Source: Stutzerimonas chloritidismutans AW-1
GTDB lineage: Bacteria > Pseudomonadota > Gammaproteobacteria > Pseudomonadales > Pseudomonadaceae
DNA length: 64,000 bases
Direction of reading: 5' to 3'
NCBI RefSeq assembly: GCF_000495915.1
Contig: NZ_AOFQ01000046.1
Location: 1 to 64,000, forward strand
The translations under genes and the position numbers were made by a program. The number at the start of each line of letters is the position of its first letter. Position 1 is the stretch's first letter. Positions 25,512-34,533 of the stretch are shown in pieces. Under the pieces are notes generated by a model, which did no database searches, was not told the DNA's origin, and saw only the letters and a program-made list of their open reading frames with translations.

Positions 25512-25937
25512 TCACTTGGCGAACAGCTGACTCATGTCCTTGAACGCCTTGAACTCCAGCGCATTGCCGCAGGGGTCGAGCAGGAACATGGTCGCCTGTT
25601 CGCCGACCTGGCCCTGGAAGCGCACGTAGGGCTCGATGACGAAGCGCGTGCCGCGCGCCTTCAGCCGCTCGGCCAGTGCTTCCCATTGATCCCAGCCAAG
25701 CACCACGCCGAAATGCGGCACCGGCACGTCGTGGCCGTCCACCGGGTTGCTGTGGGCCGCCTCCTGATGCGGCATCTTCGGCGCTTCGTGGATCACCAGC
25801 TGGTGGCCGAAGAAATCGAAATCCACCCAGTGTTCGCTGCTGCGACCCTCGGCGCAGCCGAACGCCTCGCCGTAGAAGGTGCGGGCGGCGGCCAGATCGT
25901 GGACGGGAATGGCAAGGTGGAAGGGCGAAAGCGTCAT
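25512..25937 (-). CDS. VOC-family (glyoxalase/dioxygenase-fold) protein
   Basis: A 141-aa protein with the paired beta-alpha-beta-beta-beta modules of the vicinal-oxygen-chelate fold: [24 protein letters not shown] in the first half (split for length) and [17 protein letters not shown] at the end. Metal-type residues His (FHLAIPV), His (VPHFGVV) and Glu (LEFKAF) are in place. The ATG at 25937 lies eight bases after AGGAG; a GTG three codons upstream is too close to that site. The substrate is unknown. Confidence 0.88.
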   Translation of the reverse strand: MTLSPFHLAIPVHDLAAARTFYGEAFGCAEGRSSEHWVDFDFFGHQLVIHEAPKMPHQEAAHSNPVDGHDVPVPHFGVVLGWDQWEALAERLKARGTRFVIEPYVRFQGQVGEQATMFLLDPCGNALEFKAFKDMSQLFAK

Positions 25938-26033
25938 AGATGGCACTCCTGAGCATGGGACGCTTCGAGTCTAGAGCCTTTTTCCACCGATCGGCCTACG
26001 CTCAGCAGAACGGAGACGAAAGGAGGGACGTCG

Positions 26034-27017
26034 ATGCGAGCCATGTTGCTGGAACAGATTGGCCAGCCGTTGCAGCTGCGCGAGCTGCCGGAGCCGCAAC
26101 CGGGGCCCGGTGAGCTGCGGGTAAAAGTGCTGGCCTGCGGCGTGTGCCGCACCGACCTGCACGTGGTGGATGGCGAATTGCCGGAGGTGCCGCTGCCGAT
26201 CATCCCGGGTCACGAGATTGTCGGCCGCGTCGATGCGCTGGGCGAAGGCGTCAGCGGCTTCGAACTGGGCCAGCGGGTCGGCATTCCCTGGCTCGGGCAT
26301 ACCTGCGGCACCTGCGGCTATTGCCAGCACGCCGAGGAAAACCTCTGCGACGCGCCGCAGTTCACTGGTTACACCCGGCCCGGCGGCTATGCCGAATACG
26401 TGGTGGCCGACGCGCGCTTCGCCTTCGACCTCGGCGAAGAGGGCGACGCCGTGGCGCTGGCGCCACTGCTCTGTGCCGGGCTGATCGGCTGGCGTTCGCT
26501 GGTCAAGGCTGGTGATGGCAAGCGCCTCGGGCTGTACGGCTTCGGCGCCGCGGCGCATATCGTCATGCAGGTGGCGCGCTGGCAGGGGCGGGACGTGTAT
26601 GCCTTCAGCCGCCCGGGCGATGTGGCCGCGCAGGACTTCGCCCGTTCACTGGGTGCGCTCTGGGCCGGTGATTCCAGCCAGGCGCCGCCTGTACCGCTGG
26701 ATGCCGCGATCATCTACGCACCGGCCGGCGAGCTGGTGCCGGCCGCATTGCGCGCCGTGCGCAAGGGCGGCCGGGTGGTCTGCGCTGGCATCCACATGAG
26801 CGACATCCCGAGCTTTCCCTACGACATCCTCTGGCAGGAGCGCGAGCTGGTTTCGGTGGCCAACCTGACCCGTCAGGACGGCCTGGACTTCTTCCCGGTC
26901 GCCGCGCAGGTCGGCATCCATACCGAAACCCATGCCTACCCTTTGGAACAGGCCAACCAGGCGCTGGACGATCTGCGCCATGGGCGGTTCCAGGGCGCGG
27001 CAGTGCTGGTGCCGTGA
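26034..27017 (+). CDS. Zinc-dependent alcohol dehydrogenase family protein
   Basis: Medium-chain dehydrogenase/reductase, 327 aa. Catalytic-zinc ligands are in CGVCRTDLH and GHEIVGRVDALGEG; the structural zinc site is reduced in length but keeps CGTCGYCQHAEENLC. The Rossmann motif appears as LGLYGFGAAAHIVMQVA. A very strong AAAGGAGG site precedes the ATG. It resembles the AdhA-like zinc-binding alcohol dehydrogenases of Pseudomonas that use NAD(P) on primary alcohols or aldehydes. It stands alone, followed by a repeat element. Confidence 0.92.
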   Translation: MRAMLLEQIGQPLQLRELPEPQPGPGELRVKVLACGVCRTDLHVVDGELPEVPLPIIPGHEIVGRVDALGEGVSGFELGQRVGIPWLGHTCGTCGYCQHAEENLCDAPQFTGYTRPGGYAEYVVADARFAFDLGEEGDAVALAPLLCAGLIGWRSLVKAGDGKRLGLYGFGAAAHIVMQVARWQGRDVYAFSRPGDVAAQDFARSLGALWAGDSSQAPPVPLDAAIIYAPAGELVPAALRAVRKGGRVVCAGIHMSDIPSFPYDILWQERELVSVANLTRQDGLDFFPVAAQVGIHTETHAYPLEQANQALDDLRHGRFQGAAVLVP

Positions 27018-27070
27018 AGAGCATGCTGCGCGAACCATTTCGTGGGCCCCCGTCCTGATATGGCTTGGTC

Positions 27071-27170
27071 GTAGGGTGGATCGCGCTTTATCGATCCACG
27101 GGGTGGCCTCCACCGAGTGGCCATCGCTGAGCGGCGCCGCGGTGGATGTAAAAGGCGACATCCACCCTAC
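27071..27170. repeat. MITE/REP-like element, copy 1
   Basis: A 100-bp element bounded by perfect 10-bp terminal inverted repeats, GTAGGGTGGA and TCCACCCTAC. It contains two internal hairpins: GTGGATC-type near the left end, and GTGGATGT...ACATCCAC at the right. A second, shorter relative in inverted orientation lies at 40728-40800 after the kauB-like gene. No coding capacity. Confidence 0.85.
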
Positions 27171-27175
27171 GGCCA

Positions 27176-27204
27176 AAAACGAAAAACCCCGCCGAGGCGG
27201 GGTT
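27176..27204 (-). terminator. metQ: Rho-independent terminator of the metNIQ operon
   Basis: On the minus strand AACCCCGCC pairs with GGCGGGGTT and is followed by TTTTTCGTTTTT. It lies 24 bases beyond the metQ stop codon. Confidence 0.9.
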
Positions 27205-27227
27205 CGCTCAGGACAGCGCGGTCACGG

Positions 27228-28001
27228 TCAGAAGGCTGGAACGACGGCACCCTTGTACTTTTCCTCGATGAACTTGCGCACTTCCTCGCTGTGCAGCGCG
27301 GCGGCCAGTTTCTGCATGGCGTCGCTGTCCTTGTTGTCTGGACGGGCAACCAGGATGTTCACGTAGGGCGAGTCGCTGCCTTCGATGACCAGGGCGTCCT
27401 GGGTCGGGTTCAGCTTGGCTTCCAGCGCATAGTTGGTGTTGATCAGCGCCAGGTCGACCTGGGTCAGCACGCGCGGCAGGGTCGCGGCTTCCAGTTCACG
27501 CACCTTGATGTTCTTCGGGTTCTCGGCGATGTCCTTCGGAGTGGCGGTGATGCCGGCGCCGTCCTTCAGCGTGATCACGCCGGCCTTGGCCAGCAGCAGC
27601 AGGGCGCGACCGCCGTTGGTGGCGTCGTTGGGGATGACCACGGTGGCGCCGCTGGGCAGCTCGTCCAGCGACTTGACCTTGCTCGAGTAGGCACCGAAGG
27701 GCTCGATGTGCACGCCGGCGACGCTGACCAGATCGGTGCCCTTACCCTTGTTGAATTCATCCAGGTACGGCTGGTGCTGGAAGAAGTTGGCGTCCAGACG
27801 CTTCTCGGCGACCTGGATGTTCGGCTGCACGTAGTCGGTGAACACCTTGACGTTCAGCTCCACGCCTTGCTCGGCCAGCTGCGGCTTGACGAACTCCAGC
27901 AGCTCGGCGTGCGGCACGGCGGTGGCGGCCACGGTCAGGGTTTCGGCGGCCTGTGCGGAAAATGCCGCGACGGTGGCCAGGGCGGCAATCAGTTTTTTCA
28001 T
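27228..28001 (-). CDS. metQ: Methionine ABC transporter substrate-binding protein
   Basis: NlpA/MetQ-family binding protein of 257 aa for D/L-methionine. The signal peptide MKKLIAALATVAAFSAQA ends without a lipobox Cys, so it is predicted soluble and periplasmic, unlike the lipoprotein MetQ of E. coli. Family motifs: LNVKVFTDYVQPNIQVAEK, DANFFQHQPYLDEFN, IPNDATNGGRALLLL and the ALINTNYALEA region. The ATG at 28001 has AAGGA upstream. It is separated from metI by about 200 bp that hold a MITE-like element. Confidence 0.95.
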   Translation of the reverse strand: MKKLIAALATVAAFSAQAAETLTVAATAVPHAELLEFVKPQLAEQGVELNVKVFTDYVQPNIQVAEKRLDANFFQHQPYLDEFNKGKGTDLVSVAGVHIEPFGAYSSKVKSLDELPSGATVVIPNDATNGGRALLLLAKAGVITLKDGAGITATPKDIAENPKNIKVRELEAATLPRVLTQVDLALINTNYALEAKLNPTQDALVIEGSDSPYVNILVARPDNKDSDAMQKLAAALHSEEVRKFIEEKYKGAVVPAF

Positions 28002-28049
28002 CGTTCGGTTCCTTCGTAGGTAGATCAGGGTGCGAAGTTCGCTCGCCCT

Positions 28050-28200
28050 AGCAAGCCGTCGAAAAACTAGCTGCGTTGGCAATACTGCGTTAAAAACAGG
28101 CTCGTTACACTCACCCTTCGGGCCAGCCTTCGGCTGTTACTCCCGCTGGTCGTTGCGCCTTGTCTTGCCTGCCTCGCCTACGTTTTTTCAACGGCCTGCT
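28050..28200. repeat. 151-bp MITE-like element inside the metNIQ operon
   Basis: The ends form a terminal inverted repeat of the form AGCARGCCGTYGAAAAA (17 bp with two mismatches). The interior holds CCCTTCGGGCCAGCCTTCGG-type hairpin sequence and no gene. Elements of this kind are scattered in P. stutzeri-group genomes as far as I recall. It occupies most of the metI-metQ gap. Confidence 0.75.
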
Positions 28201-28206
28201 GATGGT

Positions 28207-28884
28207 TCATTTGCGCGAAAAATGGGTGACCAGCCTGTCGCCGACGCTTTGCAGCACTTGCACCAGCACCAGCAGCAGGACCACGGTGACGACCATCACG
28301 TCGGTCTGGAAGCGCTGGTAGCCGAAGCGGATGGCCAGGTCACCGAGGCCGCCGGCCCCCACCACACCGGCCATTGCGGTGTAGGACACCAGGGTGATGG
28401 CGGTGACGGTAATGGCGGCGATGATGCCCGGACGCGCTTCCGGCAGCAATGCGCTGAAGATGATCTGCCGCGTCGTTGCGCCCATCGCCTGGGTCGCCTC
28501 GATGATGCCGCGGTCCACCTCGCGCAGCGCGGTTTCTACCAGGCGCGCGAAGAACGGCGCAGCGCCCACCACCAGCGGCGGGATGGCGCCAGCCACGCCC
28601 AGCGAGGTGCCGGTGATCAGCACGGTGAAGGGGATCATCACGATCAGCAGGATGATGAACGGCAGCGAGCGCAATACGTTGACCACGAATGACAGCGCGG
28701 CATACAGCGGCGCGTTTTCGAACAGCTGGCGCGGACCGCAGAGAAACAGCAGCACGCCCAGCGGCAGGCCAAGCAGGATGGTGAACAGCAGCGAGCCGCC
28801 GAGCATTAGCAGGGTGTCCAGCGTCGCCAGCCAGATCTCGTACCAGTCGACATTCCCTAACAAGGAGCTGAAAAGGGCTTCCAT
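28207..28884 (-). CDS. metI: Methionine ABC transporter permease
   Basis: Inner-membrane permease of 225 aa with about five helices. Motifs: LLFTILLGLPLGVLLFLCG, VNVLRSLPFIILLIVMIPF and the ATPase-contacting EAA loop (EATQAMGATTRQIIFSALLPEA). The C-terminal half has SYTAMAGVVGAGGLGDLAIRFGYQRF (split). Its ATG overlaps the metN stop codon (TGATG), giving tight coupling to the ATPase. Confidence 0.96.
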   Translation of the reverse strand: MEALFSSLLGNVDWYEIWLATLDTLLMLGGSLLFTILLGLPLGVLLFLCGPRQLFENAPLYAALSFVVNVLRSLPFIILLIVMIPFTVLITGTSLGVAGAIPPLVVGAAPFFARLVETALREVDRGIIEATQAMGATTRQIIFSALLPEARPGIIAAITVTAITLVSYTAMAGVVGAGGLGDLAIRFGYQRFQTDVMVVTVVLLLVLVQVLQSVGDRLVTHFSRK

Positions 28885-29891
28885 CAGCGCAATACCTCCA
28901 CGTGCACGTCAGCGGCCTGCAGTTGTGCCATTGCCGCTGCCATGTCACCGCCGATCAGCGCCAGCGTGAGCTGGCCGTAGGGGGTGTCCTTGATGCGATC
29001 GATGCGCCCGGACAGGATGCTGTAGTCGACCCCGGTTTCACGGGCGACCGTGCCCAGCAGCGGCTTGTAGGTGGCGTCGCCCTGGAAGGTCAGGCGCAGG
29101 ATGCGGCCCGGCACATGAGCGAAATCGTCGTGCAGCTCGCTTTCATCCATCGCCTCGTCTTCCAGCACGAAGCGCTGGGTAGTCGGGTGCTTGGGATGCA
29201 GGAACACTTCGGTGACCGGCCCCTGTTCGACGATGGCACCGGCATCCATCACCGCGACGCGGTCGCAGACGCGGCGGATGACGTCCATCTCGTGGGTGAT
29301 CAGCACGATCGTCAGCTTCAGTTCGCGATTGATCTCGGCCAGCAGCTGCAGCACCGAGGCGGTGGTCTGCGGATCGAGGGCGCTGGTCGCCTCGTCGCAG
29401 AGCAGGATGCTCGGCTCGGTGGCCAGCGCGCGGGCTATACCGACGCGCTGCTTCTGGCCACCGGAGAGCTGCGCCGGGTACTTGCGCGCGTGCTCCTTGA
29501 GGCCGACGCGGTCGAGCAGGGCGGCGACGCGGGCGTCGATCTCGCTGCGCGAGCGAATGCCGGCCAGGCGCAACGGCATGGCGACGTTGTCGGCCACGGT
29601 CTTGGACATCAGCAGGTTGAAGTGCTGGAAGATCATGCCGACGCGCTGGCGGAAGCGCCGCAGGCCGTCGGCATCCAGCGCGGTGACGTCTTCGCCGTTG
29701 ACCAGGATGCGTCCGCCGGAGGGCTCCTCGAGGCGGTTGATCAGACGCAGCAGCGTGCTCTTGCCGGCGCCGGAGTGGCCGATCAGACCGAAGACTTCAC
29801 CGGAGGCGATCTCCAGCTGCGTCGGCTGCAGGGCAGGGACGTCTCTGCCGCCGGTCCGATAGGTTTTGTGGACTTGATGGAATTCGATCAC
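28884..29891 (-). CDS. metN: Methionine ABC transporter ATP-binding protein
   Basis: ABC ATPase of 335 aa. Walker A is GHSGAGKST, the signature LSGGQKQR, Walker [13 protein letters not shown]; the H-loop is [10 protein letters not shown]. The C-terminal NIL domain (about the last 90 residues, [18 protein letters not shown]) is a methionine-sensing ACT-like domain giving trans-inhibition in E. coli MetN. GTG 29891 after an AAGGTT site was chosen because homologues begin [10 protein letters not shown]. No SAM-riboswitch-like structure was seen upstream. Confidence 0.95.
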   Translation of the reverse strand: MIEFHQVHKTYRTGGRDVPALQPTQLEIASGEVFGLIGHSGAGKSTLLRLINRLEEPSGGRILVNGEDVTALDADGLRRFRQRVGMIFQHFNLLMSKTVADNVAMPLRLAGIRSRSEIDARVAALLDRVGLKEHARKYPAQLSGGQKQRVGIARALATEPSILLCDEATSALDPQTTASVLQLLAEINRELKLTIVLITHEMDVIRRVCDRVAVMDAGAIVEQGPVTEVFLHPKHPTTQRFVLEDEAMDESELHDDFAHVPGRILRLTFQGDATYKPLLGTVARETGVDYSILSGRIDRIKDTPYGQLTLALIGGDMAAAMAQLQAADVHVEVLR

Positions 29892-30155
29892 GGGCGAACC
29901 TTGTGGGTGCGGCGTTCGTTGCCGGGATATTCGGCGAAAGCCGGGCATTCTACCCGTTTGCCGGTCGGGTCGCTCGAATGTGCCCATTCGATTGACTGAA
30001 TATATCGCTGCCATAGGCAATGCAAATCGTCGCAGCCGGCAACCTTGCAGCCGTTGCCGGGGTCACTAACCGGTACGCCGTGAATTGATCACGCATCTGG
30101 CCAGCCCCCGGCCCGATCGTTCGCGGTTCAGCTAACCGGCTAACCGAGGCCCATC

Positions 30156-32291
30156 ATGACGCACAAGACCCCCAAACAGAGCGAGCTCGCCGGCACCGAT
30201 ACCGTCGACCGCGCCAATCACAACGCCAAGCTCGATCAGCTGGAAGAGTTTCGCAGCGACGCCACCGGCGAGGCGCTGCGCACCAATCAGGGCGTGAAGA
30301 TCGCCGACAACCAGAACACCCTCAAGGCCGGCGACCGTGGGCCCTCGCTGCTCGAAGATTTCATCATGCGCGAGAAGATCACCCACTTCGACCATGAGCG
30401 CATCCCCGAGCGCATCGTGCATGCCCGCGGTGCCGCGGCGCACGGCGTGTTCCAGAGCTACGCCGATCACAGCTGGCTGACCAAGGCCTCGTTCCTTTCC
30501 GCCGAAGGCAAGGAAACCCCGGTCTTCACGCGCTTCTCCACCGTGCAGGGTTCGCGCGGCTCGGCGGACACCGTGCGCGACGTGCGCGGCTTCGCCACCA
30601 AGTTCTACACCGACGAGGGCAACTTCGACCTGGTCGGCAACAACATGCCGGTGTTCTTCATTCAGGACGCGATCAAGTTTCCGGACTTCGTGCATGCGGT
30701 GAAACCCGAGCCGCACAACGAGATCCCGCAGGCGCAGTCGGCTCACGACAGCTTCTGGGATTTCGTCTCGCTGACGCCGGAGTCGGCACACATGGTGCTC
30801 TGGACCATGTCCGACCGCGCCCTGCCGCGCAGCTACCGGGCGATGGAAGGCTTCGGCGTGCACACCTTCCGCCTGATCAACGCCGAGGGCGTCAGCCGCT
30901 TCGTCAAGTTCCACTGGAAACCGGTGGCCGGCGCCTTCTCGCTGGTCTGGGACGAAACGCTGAAGATCGCCGGCAAAGACCCGGACTTCAACCGCCGCGA
31001 CATGTGGGAGTCCATCGAGATGGGCGACTACTTCGAGTGGGAGCTGGGCGTGCAGGTGGTGGAAGAGGCCGACGAGCACAAGTTCGATTTCGACCTGCTC
31101 GACCCGACCAAGATCATTCCCGAGGAGCTGGTGCCGGTGCAGAAGCTCGGCAAGATGACCCTCAACCGCAACCCGGACAACTTCTTCGCCGAAACCGAGC
31201 AGGCCGCCTTCCACATCGGCCACATCGTTCCGGGTATCGACTTCACCAATGACCCGCTGCTGCAGGGCCGGCTGTTCTCCTACACCGACACCCAGCTGCT
31301 GCGTCTCGGTGGGCCAAACTTCCACGAGATCCCGATCAACCGTCCGCTGTGCCCGTTCCACAACAATCAGCGCGACGCCTTCCATCGCCAGACGATCCAC
31401 AAGGGCCGCGCCAACTACGAGCCCAACTCGATCGACAGTGGCTGGCCCAAGGAAACCCCGCCAGCAGCTCAGGGTGGTGGCTTCGAGAGCTATCCGGAGC
31501 GGGTCGAGGGTCACAAGATCCGCAACCGCAGCGAATCCTTCGGCGACCACTTCTCCCAGGCCACGCTGTTCTGGAACAGCATGAGTGCGCCGGAGAAGGA
31601 ACACATCGTCGGCGCCTATACGTTCGAGCTGGGCAAAGTCGAGCGTGTGTTCATCCGCGAGCGCCAGGTCAATGAGATCCTCGCCAATATCGACCTGGAG
31701 CTGGCCCGCCGTGTCGCCGAGAACCTGGGTCTGCCGGCGCCGAGCGCACCGACGGTGACGCCGAAGACGCCAACCCCGCAGGATTCGCCGGCGCTGAGCC
31801 TGATGAACCATGCACCGGGCAACATCAAGTCGCGCAAGGTCGCCATCCTGGTAGCCAACGGCGTCGATGGTGCGGCGATCGATGCGTTCAAGGCCAAGCT
31901 GGCCGCGGAGGGCGCGCTGGCAAAGATCATCGGTCCGTCACCGGCGCCGGTAAAAACGGCGGACGGCAAGATGCTGCCGGTCGACGCCGCGATGGATGGC
32001 ATGCCCTCGGTGATGTTCGACGCCGTGTTCGTCCCCGGCGGCGCCGATGCGGCTGCGGCAATGGCCAAGTCCGGCGAGGCCAAGCATTACGTGCTGGAAG
32101 CCTACAAGCACCTGAAACCTATCGTCATGCTCGGCGCCGCGCGTCCGCTGCTGGCGACCCTGGGCCTGCAACCCGACAGCGGCCTGCTGGAAGGTGACGA
32201 TGTGGATGGTGTGTTTGGCAACTTCGCCCAGGCGCTTGGCCAGCATCGCGTCTGGGCCCGCGAGGCCACCGCGGAGGCCATCCCCGCCTGA
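30156..32291 (+). CDS. katE: Large-subunit monofunctional catalase (HPII type)
   Basis: Heme catalase of 711 aa, the long clade with a C-terminal flavodoxin/DJ-1-like domain (about residues 560-711, [19 protein letters not shown] then [12 protein letters not shown]). The catalytic His is in [16 protein letters not shown] and the Asn in [13 protein letters not shown]. The proximal Tyr is in [14 protein letters not shown]. It detoxifies hydrogen peroxide, mainly in stationary phase in relatives. E. coli HPII is about 750 aa, so this one has a shorter N-terminus. It is a single gene with two hairpins downstream. Confidence 0.97.
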   Translation: MTHKTPKQSELAGTDTVDRANHNAKLDQLEEFRSDATGEALRTNQGVKIADNQNTLKAGDRGPSLLEDFIMREKITHFDHERIPERIVHARGAAAHGVFQSYADHSWLTKASFLSAEGKETPVFTRFSTVQGSRGSADTVRDVRGFATKFYTDEGNFDLVGNNMPVFFIQDAIKFPDFVHAVKPEPHNEIPQAQSAHDSFWDFVSLTPESAHMVLWTMSDRALPRSYRAMEGFGVHTFRLINAEGVSRFVKFHWKPVAGAFSLVWDETLKIAGKDPDFNRRDMWESIEMGDYFEWELGVQVVEEADEHKFDFDLLDPTKIIPEELVPVQKLGKMTLNRNPDNFFAETEQAAFHIGHIVPGIDFTNDPLLQGRLFSYTDTQLLRLGGPNFHEIPINRPLCPFHNNQRDAFHRQTIHKGRANYEPNSIDSGWPKETPPAAQGGGFESYPERVEGHKIRNRSESFGDHFSQATLFWNSMSAPEKEHIVGAYTFELGKVERVFIRERQVNEILANIDLELARRVAENLGLPAPSAPTVTPKTPTPQDSPALSLMNHAPGNIKSRKVAILVANGVDGAAIDAFKAKLAAEGALAKIIGPSPAPVKTADGKMLPVDAAMDGMPSVMFDAVFVPGGADAAAAMAKSGEAKHYVLEAYKHLKPIVMLGAARPLLATLGLQPDSGLLEGDDVDGVFGNFAQALGQHRVWAREATAEAIPA

Positions 32292-32301
32292 GGTTTGCGC
32301 G

Positions 32302-32333
32302 AGGTTCGAGCGAGCACCAGCCCGCTCGAACCT
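32302..32333 (+). terminator. Hairpin downstream of katE
   Basis: AGGTTCGAGCG and CGCTCGAACCT form a perfect 11-bp stem around a 10-base loop just after the katE stop. It has no T-tract, so it may stabilise the mRNA 3' end and leave termination to the next hairpin. Confidence 0.5.
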
Positions 32334-32352
32334 GGCGGCGAGCCATCGACAC

Positions 32353-32387
32353 AGAACGCCGGCGCATACCGGCGTTCTGCTTTTTTT
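32353..32387 (+). terminator. katE: Rho-independent terminator of katE
   Basis: AGAACGCCGG-CGCATA-CCGGCGTTCT followed by GCTTTTTTT: a perfect 10-bp stem and a seven-base T-tract. Confidence 0.92.
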
Positions 32388-32490
32388 ACTTGGTTAACTC
32401 GCCGCAAAGGCCCGCAATAGACACAGGTCATGGTCTCGCTGATCTGGCTTGCCCATGCTGAAGGCGTCTGTCAGCGGATGGAGCCATACC

Positions 32491-33978
32491 ATGAGCGATA
32501 CCCCTAACGTAGCCCTTCGCCAAGGTCTGCTTGGCATCCCGATCGGTCTGTTGGTGGCCGTACTGGCGCTCATTGGCGTGCTGCTGATGCCACTGCCTGC
32601 CGACCTGCCCGTGGCCGGCCAGCGAGTGCTGGCGATCCTGGTGTTCGCGGTGGTGGTGTGGATCACCGAAGCGGTGTCCTATGAGGTCAGCGCGATCATG
32701 ATCACCGCGCTGCTGGCGTTCCTCATCGGTACGGCGCCTACGCTGGAAAACCCCGAGGTCGTCTACGGCACCTCAAAGGCGATCGGCATGGGGCTTTCCG
32801 GCTTCGCCAATCCGGCATTGGCGCTGGTAGCCGGAGCCCTGTTCATCGCTGCGGCGATGACCCTGACCGGGCTCGACCGGCGCATTGCGCTGATGACCCT
32901 ATCCAGGGTCGGCACCAGTTCGCGGCATATCCTCGGCGGCACGCTGGTGGTCATCGTCCTGCTCAGCCTGGTGGTACCCAGCGCCACGGCGCGCGCCGCC
33001 TGCGTGGTGCCGATCATGCTCGGCATCATCACCGCGTTCGGCATCGACAAACGTTCCAACTTTGCCGCGGGCATGATGATCATCGTCGCCCAGGGCACCA
33101 GCATCTGGAACATCGGCATCCAGACCGCAGCGGCGCAGAACCTGCTGCTGGTGGGCTTCATGGACAAACTGCTGGGTGAGCGAGTCAGCTGGATCGACTG
33201 GCTCGTCGCCGGCGCACCCTGGGCCGTGCTGATGTCCTTCGTCCTGCTTTTCATCGTGCTCAAGCTACTGCCGCCCGAAACCGAGCGGATAGCCGGTGGC
33301 AAGGAAGCCGTGGCACGCTCGCTCGCCGAACTCGGACCGATGACGTCGGCGCAGAAGCGCCTGCTCGCCGTGTCCATCGGTCTACTGCTGTGCTGGGCCA
33401 CCGAGGGCAAGCTGCACAGCTTCGACACCACCAGCACCACCTACGCGGGACTGGTGATCCTGATGCTGCCGCGCATCGGCGTGATGAACTGGAAGGAGGT
33501 TCAGGCGCGGGTGCCCTGGGGCACGGTGATCGTCTTCGGCGTCGGGATCAGCCTCGGCACGGTATTGCTCACGACTCAGGCCGGACAGTGGCTGGGCGCG
33601 CAGGTGGTCGCTCACACCGGGCTTGGCGTGGTGGGGCCGCTGGGGATCTTCGCCATTCTCGGCGCCTTTCTCATCGTGATCCATCTGGGCTTTGCCAGTG
33701 CCACGGCGCTGACCTCGGCGATGCTGCCGATCCTGATCTCGGTGTTGCTCAGCCTGCCAGGGGATTTCAGCCGGCTGGGGATGACCATGCTGCTTGGCTT
33801 TGTCGTCAGCTATGGCTTCATCCTGCCGATCAACGCGCCGCAGAACATGGTTTGCCTGGGCACCGAGACCTTCAGCGCGCAGCAATTCGCCAAGGTCGGC
33901 GTGCTGGTAACGCTGATCGGCTATCTGAGCATGTTGCTGTTCGCGATGACCTGGTGGCGCTGGCTGGGTTGGATCTGA
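32491..33978 (+). CDS. DASS/SLC13-family anion symporter
   Basis: Inner-membrane transporter of the divalent anion:Na+ symporter family, 495 aa with about twelve helices. Family features are VFAVVVWITEAVSYEVSAIM, VVPSATARAACVVPIMLGI (the SNT-like motif, here SAT), GTSIWNIGIQTAAAQN and the second pseudo-repeat FASATALTSAMLPI. Likely substrates are di- or tricarboxylates or sulfate; the sequence does not decide. The ATG at 32491 has GGAG eight bases upstream; an in-frame ATG 14 codons earlier is less likely. It is alone between katE and the converging metallopeptidase gene. Confidence 0.92.
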   Translation: MSDTPNVALRQGLLGIPIGLLVAVLALIGVLLMPLPADLPVAGQRVLAILVFAVVVWITEAVSYEVSAIMITALLAFLIGTAPTLENPEVVYGTSKAIGMGLSGFANPALALVAGALFIAAAMTLTGLDRRIALMTLSRVGTSSRHILGGTLVVIVLLSLVVPSATARAACVVPIMLGIITAFGIDKRSNFAAGMMIIVAQGTSIWNIGIQTAAAQNLLLVGFMDKLLGERVSWIDWLVAGAPWAVLMSFVLLFIVLKLLPPETERIAGGKEAVARSLAELGPMTSAQKRLLAVSIGLLLCWATEGKLHSFDTTSTTYAGLVILMLPRIGVMNWKEVQARVPWGTVIVFGVGISLGTVLLTTQAGQWLGAQVVAHTGLGVVGPLGIFAILGAFLIVIHLGFASATALTSAMLPILISVLLSLPGDFSRLGMTMLLGFVVSYGFILPINAPQNMVCLGTETFSAQQFAKVGVLVTLIGYLSMLLFAMTWWRWLGWI

Positions 33979-34020
33979 GCAGCCCTACATTTCGGATCGA
34001 CGCCTGGCAGCACTGATGCG

Positions 34021-34533
34021 CTAGGCGTTCTTGCCCGGTAGCGCCTCCAGCTCGCGCCAGTGCAGGAACAGGCGCAGATCGAACTCGATCTGCCCGTAGC
34101 CGGGTAGCATGTGTTCGCACAGCTTGTAGAAGGCACGGTTGTGCTCGCTCTCACGCAGATGGGCCAGTTCGTGCACCACGATCATCTGCAGGAATTCCGG
34201 TGCCGCCTCGCGAAACAGTGCGGCGACGCGGATCTCCTTTTTCGCCTTGAGCTTGCCGCCCTGCACCCGTGACACCGCGGTATGCAGACCCAGCGCGCGA
34301 TGGGTCAGGTCGAGGCGATTGTCATAGAGCACCTTGTCGATCGGCGGCGTGCTTTTCAGGTAGTCCTGCTTGAGCGTCTGTACGTAGCCGTACAGTGCCT
34401 TGTCGCTCTGCACCTGATGGCGGCCGGGGTAGCGGCGCCGAAGATAGTCGCCCAGGCGCTGCTCGGCGATCAGCTGGCGCACCTGCGCCAGCAGCGGCTC
34501 CGGGTAACCGCGCAGGTACTTGAGATCGGTCAT
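34021..34533 (-). CDS. YgjP-like (M48/SprT-related, DUF45) zinc metallopeptidase
   Basis: The product is 170 aa. The zinc motif is HELAH at 121-125 (IVVHELAHLRESEHNRAFY), with the third ligand probably H131, the YgjP/WLM arrangement. The N-terminal part has no recognised domain. Its ATG overlaps the znuB stop codon (TGATG), so it is translationally coupled to the zinc transporter and should share Zur control. The enzymatic substrate of this family is unknown. The frame is open further upstream inside znuB and that part is rejected. Confidence 0.9.
   Translation of the reverse strand: MTDLKYLRGYPEPLLAQVRQLIAEQRLGDYLRRRYPGRHQVQSDKALYGYVQTLKQDYLKSTPPIDKVLYDNRLDLTHRALGLHTAVSRVQGGKLKAKKEIRVAALFREAAPEFLQMIVVHELAHLRESEHNRAFYKLCEHMLPGYGQIEFDLRLFLHWRELEALPGKNA

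Noticed and set aside
29892-30155. SAM riboswitch or other RNA leader before metN or katE.
   Set aside because: No conserved helix pattern was visible, and pseudomonads are not known to use SAM riboswitches here.
30132-31811. A 559-codon open frame on the minus strand across the catalase gene.
   Set aside because: It is antisense to katE, whose motifs are unmistakable, and its product is low-complexity and matches no family; it results from GC-rich codon structure.
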